From Pirellulales bacterium (GTDB lineage Bacteria > Planctomycetota > Planctomycetia > Pirellulales > Thermoguttaceae), in assembly GCA_030605745.1 (NCBI GenBank), contig JAUWHT010000118.1:1-12660 (forward strand): a DNA stretch of 12,660 nucleotides. Reading direction: 5' to 3'. Shown here in pieces: positions 1-5,728 of the stretch. The notes below the pieces were generated by a model. The model was given only the letters and a program-made list of their open reading frames with translations, had not been told where the DNA came from and made no database searches. Positions within the stretch are counted from its first letter, which is position 1. Each line of letters starts with the position of its first letter. Position numbers and translations under genes: made by a program.

Positions 1-177
1 CGGTCAGATCGGCTGCCGCTTTGCGGCTGTTCAGCAAGCGTGGCCTCCATGCTCGCCATGCTTTACACGAATCCGCCTCCCACGGCCAGACCAAATTGCC
101 ACGATTTCACCCTCCCCAGACGGGTTCGGCGAATGTTTACGCCAGCCGCTACACGCCTCCCAGCCGTCATAGTTTAA

Positions 178-236
178 TAGTTTAGCTTAGGCGTTCACGC
201 CTGGGAAACCGCGCCGCGTAGACGCGGCGGCTAAAC
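178..236. repeat. REPIN-like inverted pair of palindromes
   Basis: Two hairpins lie back to back. The left one has a TTTAGC head (181-186) and a 5 bp stem, 189-193 with 198-202. The right one has the stem 213-218 with 223-228 and ends in GGCTAAAC (229-236), which is the reverse complement of the head. Two head-to-head palindromes are the architecture of a REPIN (REP doublet forming a hairpin). The left half is more degenerate than the right. Related copies lie at 764-875 and 4184-4208. Confidence 0.5.
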
Positions 237-255
237 CACAGCGTCACGCCCGCAA

Positions 256-280
256 TTTAGCCCCAGTGAACATACTGGGG
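256..280. repeat. REP-like hairpin or weak terminator downstream of the PH-like gene
   Basis: A perfect 7 bp stem (CCCCAGT, 261-267, with ACTGGGG, 274-280) and a 6 base loop is preceded by TTTAG (256-260), the same head seen in the other REP-like elements. It begins 17 bases beyond the stop codon of the minus-strand gene at 298, so it would form at the 3' end of that transcript. No T-run follows on the minus strand, so it is more likely a REP or mRNA-end structure than an intrinsic terminator. Confidence 0.4.
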
Positions 281-297
281 CATACACCGGCGTCAGA

Positions 298-747
298 TTA
301 CGACGGGGACTGGCCGATCTTGGTGCGGAGGAAGGCAACCAGGTTCTCTACGTCGTCCGAGCCAATGCGGATCACCTTCTTGCCCAGCGTCAGCTTCACA
401 CAGTCGAAGCCCCAGAGATTGTAGGTCGAGCCTCTGCCGGGTATGTAGTGGACGCCCCAACCGTCGATCACGCTGGTTCGGTCCGGCTCAACGGCTGTGA
501 TGTCGGTGTATGGGATCGTCTTGCGGAAAAGCGGTACCGGACCAAAGCGAATCGACAGCCGGTCGCCCTCGTCTTCCACCGTCAAGGTCGTGAACGAAAA
601 AGTGAGGACGAACACCACCGCGGCGATGATCGAGAAGATCACCGCCATGCCCGGGACGCCGCGAGTAAACCACGCACCGATGAGCAGGATGCCGACTGTG
701 GCATACAAGATGTGGTGCAACGGTCCAGTTTGAGTGTGATGATACAT
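298..747 (-). CDS. small membrane protein with PH-like cytoplasmic domain
   Basis: This is a hypothetical protein of about 149 residues. The N-terminus holds two closely spaced hydrophobic segments (roughly residues 12-28 and 33-54) with a short GVPG turn, so both ends probably lie on the same side of the membrane. The remaining ~90 residues (TVEDEGDRLSIRFGP onward) look like a small beta-rich domain ending in an amphipathic helix, the layout of bacterial PH-domain membrane proteins. The conserved-looking pieces RFGP and IPYTDI fit that family, but the assignment is by pattern only. I prefer the ATG at 747 over the in-frame ATG at 762. GGAAG at 760-756 sits 8 bases ahead of it, and a REP element ends 2 bases from the 762 codon. 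The gene is 116-131 bases downstream of the GTPase and may be cotranscribed. Function unknown. Confidence 0.65.
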   Translation of the reverse strand: MYHHTQTGPLHHILYATVGILLIGAWFTRGVPGMAVIFSIIAAVVFVLTFSFTTLTVEDEGDRLSIRFGPVPLFRKTIPYTDITAVEPDRTSVIDGWGVHYIPGRGSTYNLWGFDCVKLTLGKKVIRIGSDDVENLVAFLRTKIGQSPS

Positions 748-755
748 ACATCCGA

Positions 756-760
756 CTTCC
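756..760 (-). promoter_or_regulatory. ribosome binding site favouring the inner start of the PH-like gene
   Basis: GGAAG on the minus strand lies 8 bases before ATG 747. The outer ATG (762) has only a GC-rich REP palindrome in front of it and no Shine-Dalgarno. Confidence 0.4.
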
Positions 761-763
761 ATT

Positions 764-788
764 GTTTAACCGCCGCGTCCACGCGGCG
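764..788 (+). repeat. REP-like palindrome, forward orientation
   Basis: Head GTTTAAC (764-770) is followed by a perfect 8 bp stem, CGCCGCGT (771-778) with ACGCGGCG (781-788), and a 2 base loop. The same head and stem recur at 4184-4208 with few changes. Confidence 0.6.
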
Positions 789-790
789 CA

Positions 791-875
791 GTTTAGCCGC
801 CGAGCTTGCTCGGCGCGTCAGTATTCGAGCCCATTGACCACCAAATAGCGCGCCGTGCAAGCACGGCGGCTAAAC
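791..875. repeat. REPIN: two REP palindromes in inverted orientation
   Basis: The left REP has head GTTTAGC (791-797) and stem 798-805 with 808-815. The right REP has stem 851-858 with 861-868 and ends in GGCTAAAC (868-875). The outer 12 bases (791-802 and 864-875) are exact reverse complements, so the whole 85 bases can fold into one long hairpin with about 35 bases of spacer. The right unit ends 3 bases before the GTPase stop codon, so this structure would sit at the 3' end of the GTPase mRNA and ahead of the PH-like gene. It may act as a transcript-end stabiliser or attenuator. Confidence 0.6.
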
Positions 876-878
876 GAG

Positions 879-1913
879 TTATACGCTAAAACGGATCAGC
901 AGAATATCGTCGTCCTGGACGATGTAGTGCTTGTGTTCCTGGCGGACCAGGTGCTGGGCCTTCAGTTCGCGCTCGCTGCCCAGCCGGACCAGGTCGCTGG
1001 TGGTCATCACTTCTGCGCGGATAAACCCTCGGGCCATATCGGTGTGCACGGCGCCGGCGGCCTCCAGGGCGGTGCCGCCTTTGCACAACAGCCAGGAGCG
1101 AACCTCCTTCTCACTACAGGTGAAAAACAGCATGTGACCGGAGATGTACAGAAGCCGGCGGATTAACCCCTCGCGGTCGGTGCCGCCGACACCCATTTCC
1201 CGCTCGAACTCTGCCCGATCCTTCGGGGTCATCCGGGCCAGTTCCAGTTCCAGCCCGGCCGGGATCGCTATTATCGGCAACTCGTCAGTAGATGCGGCGG
1301 TAAAGCGCTTGGGATGCTCCTCGTCGTCGGCCGTGTTGACGACCACCAGTCGCGGCTTTTCGCAAAGCAGCCGGAACGAGCGCGTAACGTTCAGTTGCTC
1401 TTCAGTCATCTGGGCTTCGCGCAGCGGCTTGCCCGACTCGATTGCCCCGAGCACCAGCTTCAGCGTTTCCTCTTCGTGTCGCAGGGCGTCGCGTTCGGGC
1501 CGATGCAAGGGCTTCTTGACCGCCTGTTCGATCCGCTCGATCCGCCCGGCAAGGATCTCCATGTCGGCCAGCATCAGGTCTTCATCGAACGACCGCATGT
1601 CGGCCATCGGATCGGAGCCGTCGAAGGCGGCCACGACCAGCACCAGGCATACGGCCTCGCGGATCAATGCCAGCCGAACGGCGTTGCCCTCGTGCGTGCG
1701 GCTTAAGCCGGGCGTGTCGACCAGTTCCAGCGCCGCGGTGGTGACCTTCTTCGGGTGATAGATCGCGGCGAGCTGATCCAGCCGGGACTCAGGAATCACG
1801 GCCATCGCACTTTGGCCGCTGTGCGACAGCGCCGGGTCGGGTGCAACGCCGCTGAGCCACTCGAACAGAGTGCTCTTACCCGACCCCCGGTAACCGACAA
1901 GACCAATTTTCAT
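879..1913 (-). CDS. YchF-like P-loop GTPase with C-terminal TGS-type domain
   Basis: A 344-residue TRAFAC-class P-loop NTPase, close in length to YchF/OLA1 (about 360). The Walker A is GYRGSGKST (7-15) and the Walker B/G3 is DTPGL (66-70). G4 is NTAD (193-196), reached through a KPRLVVVN strand. A helical insertion lies between (about 105-185, rich in E, R and L), as in the YchF coiled-coil. The last ~85 residues match the YchF C-terminal TGS-like module in pattern: MLFFTCSEKEVRSW (261-274), KGGTALEAAGAVHTD, ARGFIRAEV, and YIVQDDDILLIRFSV at the end. It departs from true YchF in three places: the P-loop (GYRGSGKS rather than GxPNVGKS), DTPG rather than DxAG, and G4 (NTAD rather than NxxE). 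It is therefore probably a paralogue, not the housekeeping gene, and no ychF symbol is given. Its ATG overlaps the preceding stop as ATGA, so translation is likely coupled to the DUF2283 gene. YchF relatives bind ribosomes; a similar cytosolic role here is inference. Confidence 0.85.
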   Translation of the reverse strand: MKIGLVGYRGSGKSTLFEWLSGVAPDPALSHSGQSAMAVIPESRLDQLAAIYHPKKVTTAALELVDTPGLSRTHEGNAVRLALIREAVCLVLVVAAFDGSDPMADMRSFDEDLMLADMEILAGRIERIEQAVKKPLHRPERDALRHEEETLKLVLGAIESGKPLREAQMTEEQLNVTRSFRLLCEKPRLVVVNTADDEEHPKRFTAASTDELPIIAIPAGLELELARMTPKDRAEFEREMGVGGTDREGLIRRLLYISGHMLFFTCSEKEVRSWLLCKGGTALEAAGAVHTDMARGFIRAEVMTTSDLVRLGSERELKAQHLVRQEHKHYIVQDDDILLIRFSV

Positions 1914-2110
1914 GGGTTCGCCACGGCGTACTCTACGGACCTTGGATTTTCCATACGGCCGGAGGCGTCCAGGATTTCCAGCCCGACGATGTTACCCACA
2001 TTGTCGTAATCCAGAATCACGCCGGGCTTATCTTCATCGCTCTCTTCGACGGGCACGTTGCTGAAAATGATCCGCAGTACATCGACATCCGGCTCGTAGG
2101 TGATTTTCAT
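1910..2110 (-). CDS. DUF2283 family protein
   Basis: A 66-residue acidic protein. It starts MKITYEPDVDVLRIIFSN and contains the PGVILDYDNVGNIVGLEILDAS pattern typical of DUF2283, a small beta-rich family of unknown function. The frame can be extended upstream to 2209, but the extension is arginine/serine-rich, unlike any family member, and runs through the divergent promoter region. The family's usual MKITY-type start at 2110 is preferred. No Shine-Dalgarno precedes this ATG. Instead a TATAAT hexamer ends 7 bases before it, which suggests a leaderless or nearly leaderless mRNA. The stop overlaps the ATG of the GTPase gene by 4 bases (ATGA), so the two form an operon. DUF2283 genes are common as short accessory genes; no function is proposed. 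Confidence 0.8.
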   Translation of the reverse strand: MKITYEPDVDVLRIIFSNVPVEESDEDKPGVILDYDNVGNIVGLEILDASGRMENPRSVEYAVANP

Positions 2111-2117
2111 GCTTGAC

Positions 2118-2123
2118 ATTATA
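2118..2123 (-). promoter_or_regulatory. -10 box of a probable leaderless promoter for DUF2283-GTPase
   Basis: A perfect TATAAT on the minus strand lies 7 bases before the ATG at 2110. That is the distance at which transcription would begin at or just before the start codon. At 17 bp spacing the -35 region reads TGGCAC (2146-2141), a poor match to TTGACA, so an activator or an alternative sigma factor is possible. Confidence 0.45.
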
Positions 2124-2176
2124 GCGTACAAGGAAATGCTGTGCCAGGGGGTAGACAGGCCGTGGGAACTTCGTGA

Positions 2177-2205
2177 TTGCGGAACTCGTGGCCGCTGCAT
2201 AGAAT
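2177..2205 (+). promoter_or_regulatory. possible sigma70-type promoter of the repeat protein gene
   Basis: TTGCGG (2177-2182), a 17 bp spacer and TAGAAT (2200-2205) precede the plus-strand gene by about 33 bases. The -35 is weak (three leading bases match), the -10 is good (5 of 6). The -10 boxes of this promoter and the divergent DUF2283 promoter are about 76 bp apart. Confidence 0.35.
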
Positions 2206-2238
2206 ACATACGGGAGGGCGATTGGGGGGTGTTTGCAA

Positions 2239-4152
2239 ATGCCCACTACCGGTCACGATTCGAGCACGCAGTACGCCCTTGAGCCGATCCCGGTCGGTGG
2301 TTCCCGGAGGGCCGAGGGTGCGATCTGGCTGGACGGCGGCGTGTTGGCCTGCGCGTGTCCGGAGTGCGGCGCGCCGATGTCGATCCGGCTGTGGCTGATG
2401 GTGGCCGATTGCTTCCGTTGCGGCACCAGCATCGAGCTGACCGAAAGGCAAGAGGAAGAAGCGCTGCGGCTGTTGCGCCGGCAGGAGGCGTCGAAGCGGG
2501 CCCAGTCGCGCGAGGCGGCCACGGCCATCTCGCCCACGGTGCTCCGCAAGCCCAAACCCCGACCAGCGCCGAAGCCGCAAGCCGCACCCACCGCGGAACC
2601 CCGGCAGCGGGCCCGCCGGGTGGCCGCTTCCCAGGTCCACCGCGGCGCCCGGGCCCACATCCGCGACATCTACGAAAAGGGGGAGGCCGCCGTCTTCTGG
2701 AGCCAATTCCTAAGGGACCTGCCGGCCTGGCTGATTAGTCTGGTAGTCCACCTGGTGGCCATGATTTTGCTGGGGCTGTGGATCGACAAGCCTTTCGACG
2801 ATTCGCGGTTCATCACCTTGTCGACCTCGGAAAGCTACCAAGACCTGGAAGGGGAGCAGGGCGAAATCGAGCAGTTGCCGCGGGCCTTCGAGTTCGACGA
2901 TCCCGGCGCGATCGAGTTCAACAGCGTGGTGGAACAGGCCGGCGCGCCGAACGAGCCCGAGCCCGAACTGGAACCGGTCGAGTTGCCACTGGAGGTGACC
3001 GACCCGGTGGGCATGATGCCCGATCTGGCCGCACGGCCGATGAACACCATACGCGTGGCGCCGATCGGACGGATGTTTGCCGGCCGCGATCCGCAGCTTC
3101 GCGCGCAGGCCGTTCGCCGGTTCGGGGGCACGTCGTACACGGAAGCGGCCGTTGCCCGCGGGCTGAAATTCCTCGCCCGGCACCAGAACACCGACGGCAG
3201 TTGGAGCTTTCATGCGTTCCACAAAACGCCCGACTGCGACGAGACCTGCACAGGCGTCGGCTCTTCGCACAGCGACACGGCCGCTACGGCGCTGTCGCTG
3301 TTGCCGTTCCTAGGCGCGGGTCAAACCCACGAAGCGGGGCAGTACATCGACGAGGTAACCGGCGGGCTGAGATGGCTGGTAGAACACCAAAAAGAGGACG
3401 GCGACTTGCGTGGTCCCGGCGACGGCCGAATGTACGCTCACGGTCAGGCCGCAATCGCACTTTGCGAAGCGTATGCAATGACCGGCGATGAGCAACTCCG
3501 AGAGCCCGCACAATTGGCCCTGAACTTCATCGTCCGGGCACAGCACCCGCAGGGCGGTTGGCGCTACGATCCGGGGCAGGCGGGCGATACTAGCGTGGTC
3601 GGCTGGCAATTGATGGCCCTTAAGAGCGGACAGATGGCGTACCTCTACGTCCCCGCAAAGACGTTCGAGTTGGCTGGCCTGTTCCTCGACGAGGTCATGG
3701 GGGACAAGTACGGTGGGCTTTACTGCTACCAGCGCGGCCGCCCGCCTACCCCGGCAATGACCGCCGAGGCACTCTTGTGCCGCCAGTATCTCGGCTGGCC
3801 GAAGGACCACCCGGGCTTGCAGGCCGGCGTAAAGTACCTCCTCGAGAAGCATCCCCCCGATCCAAACAGGCCCAACATCTACTACTGGTACTACGCCACC
3901 CAGGTAATGCACCACTTCGGCGGCAAGCGGTGGGAAACGTGGAACGCCAAGATGCGCCAAGCGCTGTGCAAGATGCAGCAGAAGAAGGGCCACGCGGCCG
4001 GCAGTTGGGCCCCCAAAGGTGCCGGCCACAACGGCGGGTTCGCCGACCGCGGCGGACGAATCTACATGACCAGCCTGGCCATTTGCATCCTCGAGGTCTA
4101 CTACCGCCACCTGCCGCTCTACAGCCGCAAAGTGCTCGAGGGGTTTGAGTAG
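2239..4152 (+). CDS. zinc-ribbon, single-TM protein with squalene-cyclase/prenyltransferase-type repeats
   Basis: A 637-residue multidomain protein. Residues 38-61 form a zinc ribbon (C40PEC43 and C58FRC61). A charged stretch (66-92) and a Pro/Ala/Arg linker (102-127) follow, then one membrane segment (about 162-182) and an acidic Glu/Pro linker (200-255). From about 298 to 620 is an alpha/alpha-toroid built of repeats of the squalene-cyclase/terpene-cyclase type: GLKFLARHQNTDGSWSF (308-324), GGLRWLVEHQKEDGD (375-389), ALNFIVRAQHPQGGWRY (427-443) and GVKYLLEKH (530-538), with QW-like GSW/GGW turns. The hopene-cyclase DxDD acid motif is not visible and the protein has a cytoplasmic ribbon plus anchor. 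It is therefore probably not a hopanoid cyclase; ligand or protein binding is more likely. Proteins of this layout are frequent in planctomycetes. The start is ATG 2239 with a G-run 9 bases upstream; an in-frame TTG at 2233 is the alternative. It is a single-gene unit, divergent from the GTPase operon. Confidence 0.85.
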   Translation: MPTTGHDSSTQYALEPIPVGGSRRAEGAIWLDGGVLACACPECGAPMSIRLWLMVADCFRCGTSIELTERQEEEALRLLRRQEASKRAQSREAATAISPTVLRKPKPRPAPKPQAAPTAEPRQRARRVAASQVHRGARAHIRDIYEKGEAAVFWSQFLRDLPAWLISLVVHLVAMILLGLWIDKPFDDSRFITLSTSESYQDLEGEQGEIEQLPRAFEFDDPGAIEFNSVVEQAGAPNEPEPELEPVELPLEVTDPVGMMPDLAARPMNTIRVAPIGRMFAGRDPQLRAQAVRRFGGTSYTEAAVARGLKFLARHQNTDGSWSFHAFHKTPDCDETCTGVGSSHSDTAATALSLLPFLGAGQTHEAGQYIDEVTGGLRWLVEHQKEDGDLRGPGDGRMYAHGQAAIALCEAYAMTGDEQLREPAQLALNFIVRAQHPQGGWRYDPGQAGDTSVVGWQLMALKSGQMAYLYVPAKTFELAGLFLDEVMGDKYGGLYCYQRGRPPTPAMTAEALLCRQYLGWPKDHPGLQAGVKYLLEKHPPDPNRPNIYYWYYATQVMHHFGGKRWETWNAKMRQALCKMQQKKGHAAGSWAPKGAGHNGGFADRGGRIYMTSLAICILEVYYRHLPLYSRKVLEGFE

Positions 4153-4156
4153 GGGG

Positions 4157-4180
4157 TGGGGATTAGGGATTGGGGATTAG
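4157..4180 (+). repeat. short G-rich direct repeat
   Basis: TGGGGATTAG occurs at 4157-4166 and again at 4171-4180, i.e. with a 14 base period, just after the stop of the repeat protein gene. Confidence 0.5.
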
Positions 4181-4183
4181 AGG

Positions 4184-4208
4184 GTTTAGTCGCCGCGTCC
4201 ACGTGGCG
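4184..4208 (+). repeat. REP-like palindrome, forward orientation
   Basis: Head GTTTAGT (4184-4190) and stem CGCCGCGT (4191-4198) with ACGTGGCG (4201-4208), a CC loop, and one C-to-T change that leaves a single mismatch. It is nearly the same as the copy at 764-788, over 3 kb away. It sits 32 bases after the stop codon of the upstream plus-strand gene. Confidence 0.6.
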
Positions 4209-4346
4209 TGATTTCCCGGCGTCGTACCGCTGGCGTCCCGCCGGCACTACATAAGTCACTGCAAACGGCTAAAGTATTACTGAATTCTCTTGTCATGGTC
4301 CTTGTGGAGATCGGCGGGAAGGGGTAAATTATTGGATTCTGGCAAA

Positions 4347-4407
4347 AATAGCCGTTCGCGCAACGCGTCGCGGCAATGCACCCGAGGGACGTTGTCCCCC
4401 GGCTATT
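4347..4407. repeat. inverted repeat enclosing nested hairpins
   Basis: AATAGCCG (4347-4354) pairs exactly with CGGCTATT (4400-4407). Inside lies a smaller hairpin (4386-4390 with 4394-4398). On the minus strand the distal arm runs into TATTTTTG, so it could help end transcription, but the loop of about 45 bases makes this weak. Confidence 0.3.
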
Positions 4408-4421
4408 GTTGAGAATCGCGC

Positions 4422-4443
4422 AAAAACTTCATTCGGTTGAAGT
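4422..4443 (-). terminator. possible intrinsic terminator of the minus-strand operon
   Basis: On the minus strand ACTTCA (4443-4438) and TGAAGT (4431-4426) form a 6 bp stem around a 6 base loop, followed at once by a run of T (4426-4422). It lies about 20 bases after the TAA that ends the symporter remnant and about 175 bases after the uroD-like stop. The stem is AT-rich and short, so efficiency is doubtful. Confidence 0.35.
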
Positions 4444-4463
4444 GTTACGACATTCAATTGGGT

Positions 4464-4610
4464 TTATCCCGGCGATTTCTCTGACATCAGGTTGCGCCAG
4501 GTGCGGAGCAACAGCACGACACATGCGGCGGCCACGCACGTCAGCACGACTGCTGGTATGGACTTGCCGTAGAGCCAATATCCTGTGGCGAATAACGCAC
4601 TATACACTGC
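4464..4610 (-). pseudogene. 3' remnant of a second sodium:solute symporter gene
   Basis: Translated on the minus strand, this stretch gives 48 residues and a TAA stop. It starts AVYSALFATGYW and continues LYGKSIPAVVLTCVAAAC and VVLLLRTWRN. The C-terminus of the intact symporter in this window reads AVYSALFATGYW, IYGNYVPAVILTCVAGAT, then ILIKTW. I count 23 identities in the first 30 residues. The nucleotide sequence is clearly related too, with changes mostly at third codon positions. The remnant begins only two codons after the tandem TGA TGA that ends the uroD-like gene and is in the same frame. It has no start codon of its own and covers only the last transmembrane helix and tail, so it is a decayed fragment, not a gene. 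The frame has stayed open, so the fragment is either recent or has diverged under earlier selection. Confidence 0.75.
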
Positions 4611-4616
4611 CGCTCA

Positions 4617-5678
4617 TCACGCGCTACTGGCAGTGTCGTACATAGCCATGATGTTTTCTAGGGGAGCGTCGATCTGAATATAGGTGTGGCCGGGTCCCAA
4701 GACATAACCGCCATCCCGGCCAAGGACATCGATCAGCCGCTTTACCTCGTCAGAGACTTCCTGTGTGGTTCCTTTGCAAAGGATCTGCTGGAGGTCGACT
4801 CCACCATAGAAACACAAGTCTTTGCCGAAGTCTTTCTTCAGTCCTTCAGGGTCCATTCCCCGTGCGCGAGTCTGGATCGGCTCCAACATGTCGACGCCCG
4901 CATCGATGATCATCGGCAACAGAGGCCGAACCGCGCCGCAGACGTGCAGGAGGAACTTCTTGTTGTGCTTGTGGACTTTCTCAACGGCTTTCCTGAGATA
5001 TGGAACCACCAGTTCTCGAAACACGTCGGGACTGAACAGCGGTCCCTTCTGCGAACAGTAGTCGTCACACATGTAGACGATGTCAATACCCGAGCCGTAA
5101 GACTCCAACATCCGGTCAAGCGCGGCTAGGCTTACCTCGCTGATCCTGCCCAAGAGATATTGTGCGTAGTTTTTCCTCAGAGCGAAGTCCATCATGAGGT
5201 CGGTCATGCTTCTGAGATAGCAGGCGACATGGAAAGCCCCATGGGTGAATACGCCGATGACGGCCCGATTCTGATGATCTCCGGCTTCTGCCGGGAAATG
5301 GGAGAAATCGAGAATCTCCGGAGAGGGCCAAGGATATTGCTTGATATCCTGGATGTCGTTCTTTCCGGCAAGTGGGCTGTACACAAGCTCATCATAGCTG
5401 CCGCCGCTGTATTGCGTGACTCGCGTTTTATATCCCCAGATGGTAGTCTTGTCAGTCTTGCCGTCTTCCGATTTCGGATACCTGAAGTTCCCGGGCAAGA
5501 TCATCCACGTATCGACGTTGAGCCGGTCGAACAACGCCTCTTTGCTGTTCTTGCCATTGATCTTCAAATGCTCGTAAAGGGTATCATAGACCTCGCTGGC
5601 CGCATCGAAAGTGACGGGAACCCGGTCGGTTGTCCGATGCTCCATGGCTGCCAGGACTCGTTGTTTTGACGTGACCAT
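4617..5678 (-). CDS. UroD/cobamide-methyltransferase superfamily protein
   Basis: A 353-residue TIM-barrel protein of the uroporphyrinogen decarboxylase superfamily. Recognisable parts are the start MVTSKQRVLAAMEHRTTDRVP, the central FSPDVFRELVVPYLRKAVEKVH (215-236), LLHVCGAVRPLLPMIIDAGVD (243-263), CFYGGVDLQQIL (289-300) and GPGHTYIQIDAPLENI (328-343). The H245-x-C247 pair matches the zinc-binding H-x-C of MtaA/MtbA-type methylcobamide methyltransferases; C289 is a candidate third ligand. The arginine-rich N-terminal motif of true HemE is absent, so this is not heme synthesis. A methyl-transfer role, for example demethylating a methoxylated substrate, is inference, and no corrinoid protein is in the window. 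I start at ATG 5678 (GGAA 8 bases upstream, family-like N-terminus). ATG 5705 is possible, and the longer frame to 5885 overlaps the symporter and is Cys/Arg-rich, so it is rejected. It is the last gene of the operon and ends in TGA TGA. Confidence 0.8.
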   Translation of the reverse strand: MVTSKQRVLAAMEHRTTDRVPVTFDAASEVYDTLYEHLKINGKNSKEALFDRLNVDTWMILPGNFRYPKSEDGKTDKTTIWGYKTRVTQYSGGSYDELVYSPLAGKNDIQDIKQYPWPSPEILDFSHFPAEAGDHQNRAVIGVFTHGAFHVACYLRSMTDLMMDFALRKNYAQYLLGRISEVSLAALDRMLESYGSGIDIVYMCDDYCSQKGPLFSPDVFRELVVPYLRKAVEKVHKHNKKFLLHVCGAVRPLLPMIIDAGVDMLEPIQTRARGMDPEGLKKDFGKDLCFYGGVDLQQILCKGTTQEVSDEVKRLIDVLGRDGGYVLGPGHTYIQIDAPLENIMAMYDTASSA

Positions 5679-5728
5679 GTCTTGTTTCCAGGTGTGGTTG
5701 TCCATCCTCTCGCGGGGCGTAGCAACAC

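Larger units (their letters stand above)
1..297. other. gene-poor left edge with short palindromes
   Basis: No convincing complete gene is seen here. A small hairpin (15-19 pairing with 23-27) lies at the left edge. A minus-strand frame opens with ATG at 59-57 and stays open to the edge (19 codons, beginning MASMEATLAEQ). It could be the start of a gene outside the window, but its only purine-rich upstream stretch is too far away to be a clear ribosome binding site, so I do not call it a gene. From 178 to 280 there are three short palindromes, two with a TTTAGC-type head, listed separately. Confidence 0.5.
4153..4463. other. non-coding spacer with assorted small repeats
   Basis: No gene is seen in these ~310 bases. 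The spacer contains the G-rich repeat (4157-4180), a REP copy (4184-4208), a loose 6 bp inverted repeat (4216-4221 with 4239-4244), a longer inverted repeat (4347-4407) and a possible terminator (4422-4443). It separates the 3' ends of the plus-strand repeat protein gene and the minus-strand operon. Confidence 0.6.

Noticed and set aside
1..59. start of a minus-strand gene running off the left edge
   Set aside because: Only 19 codons are visible, without a placed ribosome binding site or recognisable sequence. Possible but not supported.
178..875. CRISPR array
   Set aside because: The palindromes are in mixed orientations, unevenly spaced and vary in the stem. There is no constant repeat-spacer pattern and no cas gene.
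1144..1758. serine/arginine-rich plus-strand frame opposite the GTPase
   Set aside because: It is antisense to a well-supported P-loop protein and its composition reflects the opposite strand's codons.
2131..2150. sigma54-type promoter (TGGCAC-A-GCAT-TTCC on the minus strand)
   Set aside because: The -24 element fits, but the near-invariant GC of the -12 element is CC. The TATAAT just downstream is a better explanation.
2111..2209. N-terminal extension of the DUF2283 frame
   Set aside because: The composition is unlike the family and it runs through the TATAAT and the divergent promoter region.
2239..4152. squalene-hopene cyclase
   Set aside because: No DxDD motif is seen, and the zinc ribbon with single TM anchor does not occur in hopene cyclases.
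4617..5678. HemE (uroporphyrinogen decarboxylase of heme synthesis)
   Set aside because: The N-terminal Arg-rich substrate motif of HemE is missing, while the methyltransferase-type H-x-C motif is present.
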